The notes under the pieces were generated by a model that made no database searches, had not been told where the DNA came from, and saw only the letters and a list, made by a program, of their open reading frames with translations. Made by a program: the position numbers and the translations under genes. A DNA stretch of 64,000 nucleotides from Cyclospora cayetanensis (lineage: Eukaryota > Apicomplexa > Conoidasida > Eucoccidiorida > Eimeriidae). Below are positions 50,072 to 58,562 of the stretch, piece after piece (the stretch's first letter is position 1; each line of letters begins with the position of its first letter). Location: positions 62,001-126,000 of the forward strand of contig NW_020312047.1 in NCBI RefSeq assembly GCF_002999335.1, given 5' to 3'.

Positions 50072-51034
50072 TTAATTGAGATGACCATTCCAGTTGCCAC
50101 CCGCAGCAGCCATAGGCTGAGCCTCTTCGGCTCCTTTATCAAGCGCAGAGTTAACGCTGTCCGGAGGAGGCGGCATATCTTCGAGCGATAAATTCGAAAG
50201 CCTCCTTGCAAGATCTCGATCGTAAAAGAAGCTTTCTCCCAAGCTAACGATAAAGAGGGCAAACGCGCTCACTGGAAAGCCCATTAGAAACGTATCTGCT
50301 TCAACGCTATTTGGAGGGGGCACAAGCATGGCGCAAATAGTGGTAACAAGAAATAGCACGAAAGCCATTCGAAAATTAGGTTTATCGTTCCTCATGGCCT
50401 GTGCTTGATGAACCTTGCGCAGAGTAAGGAGCATATGCACCAATCCATTAAGCATAAGGTAAGTGCCGGCCCCGAACAGCGTGTACCCATGCAACTTCGC
50501 AATCGTGCTCCAGGATGAAGGTCTATCTACGAGGGCATCCCGCGGCTCCCTTCTCGCATTGCTCTGATCTTTATCCGCAGTGGGGGCGGTCCAGGATGCC
50601 ACTTGCAGTGACAACACAGCCAGCAGTAAGACTGCAAAGCTTGATACAATTGTTGAGACGAACCGCATATTCTTCATGGTCGGAGCCATCTCCCCATTCA
50701 AAGTAGGGGTGCTTTCCTGCACAGGGGCAGACCATGGCATTACGGCTTTCTCCATGGGAATGGGGACAGGTGCATCGATGTAATGGCCGAAAGCGAGAGT
50801 GGAGCCCTCATCCAAGCTCCTTTTGGCCACATTCGAATCCCACTTGGGGTTTGTCCAGGGGTATGCCGGGGGGGACTCAACTCCGTCTTCGGTTGGACCT
50901 TCTGACAGATATTCTGAGTTGGTCAGGGTTTCGGAGGGGGGAAGTATATCAACGGAAACAGACCTTAGCGGCCCTCCGAGAAGCCAGAACATAATTATAG
51001 CCCATAATGGGACACCAACACCTTGACGGTTCAT
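50072..51034 (-). CDS. four-pass membrane protein of unknown function
   Basis: A single-exon frame of 320 residues from the Met at 51034. An upstream Met at 51241 is in frame but would place a second hydrophobic region before the signal-like sequence. Seen: an N-terminal signal or anchor (WAIIMFWLLGG, about residues 11-21); a hydrophilic Pro-rich luminal-type region (30-120); and four membrane spans at about 125-148, 181-205, 221-238 and 249-270, the last followed by a basic RDLARR and an acidic/Pro tail. No family signature is recognised. The pattern of signal, ectodomain-like region and four spans suggests a secretory-pathway or surface protein. It is isolated within a repeat-rich interval, which is unusual for a conserved gene. 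The frame is intact and its hydrophobic pattern is consistent, so I regard it as real. Confidence 0.65.
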   Translation of the reverse strand: MNRQGVGVPLWAIIMFWLLGGPLRSVSVDILPPSETLTNSEYLSEGPTEDGVESPPAYPWTNPKWDSNVAKRSLDEGSTLAFGHYIDAPVPIPMEKAVMPWSAPVQESTPTLNGEMAPTMKNMRFVSTIVSSFAVLLLAVLSLQVASWTAPTADKDQSNARREPRDALVDRPSSWSTIAKLHGYTLFGAGTYLMLNGLVHMLLTLRKVHQAQAMRNDKPNFRMAFVLFLVTTICAMLVPPPNSVEADTFLMGFPVSAFALFIVSLGESFFYDRDLARRLSNLSLEDMPPPPDSVNSALDKGAEEAQPMAAAGGNWNGHLN

Positions 51035-52314
51035 CGTTATAAATTTGTAGGACGACAGGTACATGGACCAACAGCGGACCCCGAGAGGATGTAGTGCCTC
51101 CACTGCTAGCAGTACTCCGCGTATAAGCAGCAGCTCTGTTCCTGCAAAAATAAAAATAAAAATTCCGGAGAAAACGGCATGTCTGATTGACTCGCGATCA
51201 TCATGCACCCCACAAGGACTTGGTGATTCCCTTGGGCGCATGCAGCGCTCTCCGTTCTCGTTCTATTTGCAGGCTTTCTACCTTTCAACAATTTCCCCTC
51301 TCAGTCAAAATGTCGAAATTTCATAGGGCTCCCTCCAACACCTAGTAGACATAGGATACAAAAAGATCGGTGTACAAATACCTCTTTGCTGTTCGAACCT
51401 GGTAACTCCTTTCCGCTTGCTGCGCAAACCCTGAAAGGCTAGCCCTACGCAAGTTAACACCTGACTAACTGGCATAAACCGTTAGGAAGAGCCAAGTATG
51501 TGTAAGCTAGTGCTCTGTTAACTGCTGAAGCTAAGCTAGTCCCGCTGCATTCCGTAGGGTCACATCCTAGAACCTTTACACGAGATAACCAGTTCTGCCC
51601 AGAACTCGACACTATAACACCCAAATCTTAAACATAAGGTACAGAGAATAATCAACGACATGGTGCTACTCTTCCAGTACTATCACTATAGCATAACAGT
51701 GTGTGCTCCACAGTCATACAGCATTCTGTAACACCCTTGACAGCCGCAGCAAGCGAAGCTGCATCTAGACATCTCTTACTCAACTAGTTAAGTTGAGAAA
51801 CGATTTATGTAACCGTTTGCAGTGAGCTATGGCCACTCTTCCAAACTCCCTGTGGCATGACGTTGTTAGATCCGTTTCATAAAAATCTCTGGTACTTGCT
51901 TATCAGCTATGTTAATATGTGCGGATATCTGGTCATGCTACACCTAAAAACTTTCTACTACACGATTTATTTTCCACAAAGAGACTACCATGCAACCGCC
52001 TAGCTGGCTTATCAGTCATTACGCCTTATTGCGGCGGGGTGAGAGCTCCATACAAGAAGATGCAGCGTTATACGCAATTGCGCTAGATGCTATGTATAGC
52101 TAGCTGGGAATGATCGGTGTGCTTATAAAATGCAAATAGGATTACCCTAGCCGTCTTTATCCCCTCATGTCGTGAGCGCCTAGGGGATCGGGCAGGCGAT
52201 AGAGAAATCCCACACTCGAAAACTTTCGATCAATTTTGCAATGAATCTGGAAATAAGTGTATCGCTACGTATACCTCTCAGAAGTAGCGCTGCGGCTTTT
52301 CATGGTTTAATGCA

Positions 52315-52571
52315 GGTGTTTTCCGCTCATCCACTGGCTGCGGATGCAATGAGCTGTCAGGCGACCTACAATAGTTGCCTGGCTTCGATAAAGTTGGTGG
52401 GCAATTCAATAGCCTCATCATTGAAAGCCAAATGGCGAAAGAGGCACGCTGTGGCGATGGATGTAGACGGTGGCACAACACCTGTTAGGGTGGCACAAGA
52501 CATCATTCAAGCTGATATAAACCCAATATGGAGCCCTGCATCTAAGGTCGCCGTTGAAAGACATTTACCAA
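52315..52571 (+). CDS. isolated exon-like ORF
   Basis: An open stretch of about 85 codons on the plus strand, preceded by a TTTAATGCAG acceptor and followed by a GTTAGT donor candidate. It contains SIASSLKAKWRKRHAVAMDV and looks like a soluble helical segment. Neither the preceding nor the following exon could be identified. It may be part of a gene whose other exons I missed, or a relic. Confidence 0.25.
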
Positions 52572-52889
52572 AAAGTTAGTACAAACGTGAAAGGTACGTT
52601 TTAAAGTGTTTCCAAAAAGGCTCCCCGCTTCTTCTGTCTGTTTCCCTAATAGTTCTCGGTATTAGGAGAGAGGGGCAGCTAGGTTGCGCACAGTTGCATC
52701 CTTTGTGCACTCCGAGCATTCACACTGAGTTGCCAGTAGAATCAAGCGCAAACGCACAAAACACTGCGCATTCATATGTCAAGCTAAACAGTTCTTTCAA
52801 AGTCAAGATATACAAACAGACAAATCATTTGGTCAATTCCGTGCAAATTCATAGTTGAACACGACTTGTGTAGTAGAATGTGATGAAGT

Positions 52890-53300
52890 ATAGCTGAACC
52901 CCCCACAGCACTTATGAGCGACACATGCACCCTGCACTTTTCCCCCGTATCCTTAAATACCAGATGCACCTCACCTTCAGTTCCAAGCAATGCTAGCAAT
53001 TCTTGCTCATTGATGTAAGTCTGCATCAGGACAGAACTGAGCCCTCGTGGGTCCCCAATTGCGGAGCCATCCTCTGCAGATTCCTTCGCTGTGCCATAGC
53101 TTGCGCTGGGGGCCTTCGTAAACTTAATTCGCCTCCTTTGCTCGCGCAGCAGCTTGGTTCCACTGGGCCCAGTCCCGGATTGTAGATTCTTTGGAATTTG
53201 ACATGCGTTTGCAGTTCCAGGAAAGATGCCTTAATCCCCACAACAGGAGCAGATGAGTTGCTGTCGGGATGCCTTGCGTTTTCTAAGAGAGCGATTTGCG
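52890..53300 (-). pseudogene. possible gene fragment with a frame break or tiny intron
   Basis: On the minus strand, coding-like sequence (about 53290-53205, then 53126-52940: ...SAEDGSAIGDPRGLSSVLMQ...ELLALLGTEGEVHLVFK) shifts frame around 53126. Either an 80-nt intron with a poor acceptor (AATTAAG) joins the parts, or the gene is broken. No family is recognised. Confidence 0.25.
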
Positions 53301-53479
53301 TATGGCTTCCTTCATCTTGGACTGTAGGATGAAGCTGCTTGAGACAGCTCCAACCTACAAAGATTTAAAGACCGACTAGGCTTATCATTTTCAGCTGACG
53401 CGCTGTAGGTCGCAATGAATGGCAGGGTAACAGTGGCTAACCGCTAACATATTGAATGCGGTGATATAAGCTTGGACCG

Positions 53480-55900
53480 TGGCCTCTACACTGGAGCGGT
53501 GCAGAGTGGAGTAAACCTAGATATGCCAAGAGAGACCCAATGTAAAGCGCGCATGCATCCACAAATCCGCGCCCTGGAAATCAGTGTGAGGCAGTGCTCA
53601 GAATAAGCTCATCCTCTTTTCAACAACGCTTAATCCATCCATGGAGAATGGGGTTTAGTCGCTTTCTCAACGAAGTAAGGCAGAGTCTGCATGCAGGCGG
53701 CCCAGCAGTACACTAAGAAGAGGTGCCTCTAAGTTTGCACTCCTGCCTTACTAGCTTTACAAGTAAAATTTGATTGAATAACTAAGTTGCATTTTAGCCG
53801 AAGAACAGCAGGAATGAGCAAATATCAAGGAGAGATTTGCGTATGGGCTAAATAATTATGAGCTGCTAGTAGGCTGGCAACCTGCTTGTTGTCCAGCGCA
53901 CCGTATTAAGCTTATCCCATGGTCAGTTTCAAGCTGTGTCCCGCGGTGGCAGAAGCCGTCATGGCATGAAAAAAGATTTGAGCCCAGACGGATGCTTTGC
54001 TGAAGAAGGGCAAAGTATCGAACGAAGCCGACGAGCGCGCTGGGGTGTAACCGCGTGTCTGTGCCGAAGCAGGAGGGAGGGCGGCGTAACTACGTTAGTA
54101 TTGACCCCCACAACAAGACTACTGTAAGAACAGTCCCCGATGCTTAATATTGGCGGGCCATTTGACACACTACATGTATCAGCAGTCTACTGTGCATTTG
54201 ACTTCACAGACGCTATCTTACGACTCGCCAAATAAATACCCTTTTGACAGGCACAAAGCGGTGTTCAACATCTGCTCTTGTCCAAGACAAAAAATTTTAA
54301 AATCAACGCTGAGCAAGTCCTATGCTTTGGGACAGTGAGGGCTTCTCCTTTACAGTGCGAACCCATCCCTGACCTGGAAGAACATGATCATCCACTTTGC
54401 GTAATGTGGCATTGCGGAGTGAAGTCGGAGGGTGCAAACGGAGAAGTCCCTGTTCGGCTTTGAACCACAGCAGGCCGTCCTCAAAGCAGAACTGCATCAT
54501 GTATCCGCTACTGTTGAGAGCTCCGAAAATCGTAAGATAAGGCATAATGCTCTTCCGACGGACGTAGCCCAAGACACTAGGAGGATCGTGAGAATCAAAG
54601 CGAACCTGGCTTCGCAGTCTCGTTTTGCACAAAGCGCATAATGTACTCTTTGGGAGCAACGGTAGGACTCACACTAGGGTATCAAAGCTGCCCCTGCTCT
54701 TCTAGTGTCTTGGGATGCTGCCGGCCGCAGCGGAGTATGCACTGTTATGCGCAGATTGTCAACAGTAAGAGCCGCGCAGTTCCATGAAATTCGGCGCTTT
54801 GCAAAGACAGATGGGCCTTGAATGCGAGAGTTTGGGCTGATCTCGAACTTTGTTATTGGACTGCCGGAAGTCAAGGGTCATAACAGGATCTACGTATTTG
54901 TCGACTGACTCAGCAAATTAGCCCATTTCACCCCTTTTACCAGGTTTATCACGCCTCGCGAAGTTGCTCAATTATCCTAAATTTGTGTTTCAAGGCTACA
55001 CGGATCCCGACAGTATTATTGCTGATGGGGATTCGGAATTCCGGCCATACGTTGTGGCGTGGCGGTATTTCTCAGCTACACAATGACCCTAACATCACTA
55101 ACGAGAACCGCCCTGCCTCGAGTGATCAGGAAGAGCTCACCACCCGTATTTCTGCAATATTTGCACTCCAGTTCCATAAAAATAGAACTGCTTGGCTGGC
55201 TTTCTTCCTAGTGCTGAGTTAATTTGTAACGGAACGATAAGTTTGCTTTTTTGTAGTTCTGCGGCATCCCTGGCCCAAGCTGAAGGATTCCTCCATTCCG
55301 GGTCTGGACGTGATGGTCTGTAGCCAGCAGCTACCCTTAGTTGCGGGGGAGTTCAGATAACAGAAGGTTAGGCTAGTGCACGATGCAGCATGCGGAATAC
55401 ACGAGACAAGTACTCCATTATAAAAGCACCGTTCGCCGTGTTTCAAGAATATATATTTGGTCGTGGTGGACCTGCAAACTTTACGAAGTGCATCATAAGC
55501 TGAAAAGACGAATAGGTGTGTGACCAGGTGGCATATACCTTTCATAGTTTTCCAACGACTCGACGCTGTGTCGCTCTGTCAACGCTCTTAGAAGTTACAA
55601 GTGTTACAGAACCATGAACATTGACAATCCAAGCAACTTTCCAGGCTTCCAAACTAATCTGCGAACTTCTCCACGTAAGCAGGTGATCCATGTGGAGGCG
55701 GATGATCCACAGAAAGCCACAGATGTGCTAGAACTCTAGGACTGGTAAGCCCTGAGGACGCACTCGATGGAAGTCTCAAGTAAAATAGAGCAAAAAGCTC
55801 GGCTTTCAGTGCCCGAAGAAGACGTAATTCATGATTATATTGGTTGTGGGAGAATTTGCGGCTCTGTTTGATAACAATGCTAGTCCCCACGAACAGTATT
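53480..55900 (+). mobile_element. second decayed Ty3/gypsy copy, internally rearranged
   Basis: Plus-strand blocks match the copy at 28.3-34 kb in the same order: 53490-53560 with 30055-30120 (GGAGCGGTGCA...GACCCAATG); 53861-53960 with 30510-30600 (reverse transcriptase start); 54720-54920 with 32100-32310 (integrase Cys motif GCAGATTG and core GGTCATAACAGGATCTACG, ending VFVD then a stop); 55255-55330 with 32630-32720; 55845-55890 with 33155-33200. Between them, 54303-54659 carries integrase zinc-region coding sequence on the minus strand (DGLLWFKAEQGLLRL...LPGQGW), so this segment is inverted relative to its neighbours. The reading frames are broken throughout. LTRs were not identified. Confidence 0.65.
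54303..54659 (-). pseudogene. inverted integrase zinc-region segment of the retroelement
   Basis: A 118-codon open frame on the minus strand. Its second half follows the pattern between RNase H and integrase in Ty3/gypsy polyproteins: DGLLW, then RL-P-SLR, then D-LPG-GW-RT. The copy at 28.3-34 kb has the equivalent (ALLWLK...ELLRLYVP) on the plus strand at about 31935-32000, in line with its integrase. Here the segment lies opposite to the flanking integrase and reverse transcriptase pieces. It is a fragment without start context or function. Confidence 0.5.
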
Positions 55901-55952
55901 CCTCTTATTCCTTCGTCAAAAGATGAAAGCGATGATGAATATAGCACCCCAT

Positions 55953-56261
55953 TCAAGTGGTCCGCTCTGCATGCTCCCAGAGTCCTAAAATCTTAGCTCT
56001 CCGCTGACATTCTGAATTACATTCGCTCCAGCCCTCGATGAGTTTGGCAAGCCTGGCATACTGTTGTCTCGCTTTTCTATATTGAGTTTTTGGGTTGTAG
56101 GGCAGCCTGTCTTGTCCTCGCAGTAGCCCACGCTTGAATCTAACGAACTTTTCAAGCTCGAGATTCGTTACACTCTTCTGCTTACGACTCAGAAGAAGAG
56201 AAGTAGACGAAGTCTTTACTTGCGAACAACGCTGCGACAAATAGTGCGCAAGAGCAGTCAA
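55953..56261 (-). CDS. small basic helical ORF, possibly an exon
   Basis: A minus-strand frame rich in Lys/Arg/Gln (ELEKFVRFKRGLLRGQDRL...YRKARQQYARLAKLIEGW) with two close cysteines near its end and a stop at 55953. Just upstream, in another frame, a Met at 56295 begins a signal-peptide-like stretch (MIKLIQLLAMVFDCSCALFV) ending at a GTAAAG donor. The two would make a small secreted protein, but no acceptor restores the phase. The helical ORF itself looks coding. The link to the signal peptide is unproven. Confidence 0.35.
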   Translation of the reverse strand: MTALAHYLSQRCSQVKTSSTSLLLSRKQKSVTNLELEKFVRFKRGLLRGQDRLPYNPKTQYRKARQQYARLAKLIEGWSECNSECQRRAKILGLWEHAERTT

Positions 56262-56299
56262 ATACCATTGCCAATAATTGTATGAGCTTAATCATGTTC

Positions 56300-57130
56300 A
56301 AGACGCGCAGTGGTAATTTCACAGGTGTAGCGTAGTCCACTACATAAAGAGGAAGCTGTAGTTTTGTCCTTAGAATCTATGCTTTTCGGCTCTTGCTGTA
56401 TGTTGGGGCAGCGCGAGGCTTCCCAGCGGCATTCTGGAAATGCATGTACCCTGTGCAGTCAAAAGCCATATTTTTGGAGCAGGGCTGCAGAGGACATCCA
56501 TTGCCACTCGCTACTTTGAGTACAATGCCTTCAAGAAAAATGGCAAAACGCTTCACTGCTGACGTGCGTGCACGCGCAAAAAGAGCTAAAGCGTGTAACC
56601 AACTCTAAGCTGCTTTGTTGCTTTAAGCCAAGAACAATGCACCAATTAGTGGAGGGGGCTCATGAAGAACAGGCTTTCAGTGCTGGGTCACCTACCTAGG
56701 AAGGACCCAGAGAGGGGGCCCCCCAGAAATCATACCCTAAAACGGCAAACAATGGGGGCAGCTACACAGGTACCAACATGGGCTTTAACACGAATTCAGT
56801 CTTTGAATGGCATTTTCTTCTTCTGATGCTGAATGGAGGTGATAAAAGCGCATGGAAAGAGAGACTTCACGCGCATTTGTGGAGTTGCTAGACTGGGCCT
56901 ATATACCTGCTTCGAGCAGCCCGCAGCCCTGTACCCCGCAAAGCAGCTTCCGTTTTGATCTTGCCTCTGTGTAGGCCTTTGTGAACGGTCTGTAGCTCTC
57001 TGTTTCTGAAATCAGCGTGCAGGGGAGGCCCTTGTGGAGTCTCTTCAAGGCCCCCGATTAGCCAGTGCATCGAGACGTTGATCTGCAGCAGTAACGAAGG
57101 CAGCAACAAAGACAAAGAATCACCCGTATA
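56300..57130. other. upstream region of the 57 kb gene
   Basis: About 0.8 kb with short ORFs only and no motif recognised. It separates the gene-poor 46-57 kb stretch from the dense group of genes at 57-64 kb. Confidence 0.5.
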
Positions 57131-58424
57131 ATGGTTTCGCCCTTTATTTCCAGCCGAATGGCCGCTTCTTTGGGGCCGGGAAAGAGCAACAACGCGGCAA
57201 CACAACCAGCAACAGGTACAACATCGGAGTTCCGAGCTAATCGTGAGGCATCGTCAGCTGCAAAGGCTGCGCCTGACCTTTACAGTGCGTCTCCTGATCG
57301 GCCGCGCGCTTTACTGCCCGAGGCAGATCGGGAAATCGCGGAAGCAGTAGCCCCCATCTCTGGTTGTTTGTTGCTCGAATGGCTTGCTACCCACTTCTCT
57401 TGCCGGCTCTTTGCCGACACAGGCCGCACACTCTGCCTCCTTCCGCAGCAGCTTCTTGAGGTGCACCCCTCTCCAGTTGTGGCACTGCTGGAGCGGCAGC
57501 AGGAGCACTTCAGTCGGGGCAAGGCACCTGCCCAAGTCACACTGGCGCAAAATGAGCAGCAACAGCAGCAGCATCCCCAGGTATCTCCGTCGGCACGAAG
57601 TCTGCAGTGCAGTTCTGCGCATGACATGGCGCACAAAGACGCGATTTCCACCTCTTCTGGGAGCTACATTCCTGAAATCCACACCTGCTGTGGCGAGGGC
57701 ACCATGCCCCCCCATAGGGGAAACAGCAGCAGTGGGGGAGTAGACGTGCGTCGCTTGTGCCAGCGCATGCGGGGGGTGAGGGGGGCTGCATGGGTATGCG
57801 CTGCTAAGGAGATGGAGGAGAAACTTCGGGATACCTTAGGACCCTGCACATTGGATGCCTTTGCGTGTCCTTGTAAGCCTGTCTTCTCTGCCTTTCGTTA
57901 CCCCCGACTTCCTCCTTGCGATCGCAGTTTATCCAGTGATCACTCATAGCCAGCCTGTCAGCTTTCTGACAGGGGGGAAGGGTCCACGAGATACCAGGAG
58001 GTTCGGCAGACACAACGGGCGGGCTGTTGTGCTGTTGTGGCGCCTCCTGGGCTGTGCAGTTGCCTTTGCAATCAGCGAAACGGGCACATGCAATATTTTT
58101 CCTCTCCCGCAAGAACCTGATCAGCAACAGTCTATGAAGAACTCAAGCTTCCAAGTATGCCCCCCCGTCGGCTTTCTTCAGCTTTGCCAACAGGGAGGTG
58201 ACCAAGGGTCACTCTCGGAGCTGCAAACGCTCTTGAAGGAGGCCCTTCTCGACCCGGCTTGGAGGTGCAGGCCTTGCCGTCCCGACGGTCTTTCAGAAGC
58301 CGCCTTCAGGGAGCTTTTCTTTTATTTGTGGGGCCCAGCCGGTGCGCCTTTTTTATTTACGGGATGCAGCGGGACCTATAAGACGCACTGCAGTGGCGTG
58401 GCTTTGAAACAAGGCTTTTTATAG
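57131..58424 (+). CDS. unidentified protein, two exons
   Basis: Exons 57131-57872 and 58060-58424 (phase 1, donor GTAAGC, acceptor CTGTGCAG), 368 aa; a second in-frame Met lies at 57158. I do not recognise the family. Seen: a Ser/Ala-rich start, a helix-and-Cys region (about 75-125, CLLLEWLATHFSCRLFADTG), a Gln run, a helix (AAKEMEEKLRDTL), and in exon 2 a Leu-rich helix (SLSELQTLLKEALLD) followed by CRPC and an aromatic segment (FRELFFYLWG). No membrane span or signal peptide is clear. Only 138 nt separate its stop from the CDC123 homologue on the same strand, so the two might share an upstream region or be one mis-split gene, although the frame and splice signals give no way to join them. 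Confidence 0.55.
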
Positions 58425-58562
58425 GGGGGTTTTATAATTTGAGCTTATGGTCCTGACTACAGCACTTTTCCGCCTATGAGATTGCTTCAAGCTCGAAATG
58501 CTGCTACACGTCTGGGGGTACTAGCCGGTTTTTTGTTTTCTTTGCTTGCCGCAGATGCGTGT

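Larger units (their letters stand above)
51035..53479. other. gene-poor interval with two exon-like fragments
   Basis: 51350-52200 is AT-rich and featureless. At 52315-52570 (+) a phrase bounded by a TTTAATGCAG acceptor and a GTTAGT donor reads like an exon. At 53300-52890 (-) another coding-like stretch appears in two offset frames. Both are listed separately. No complete gene. Confidence 0.4.
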
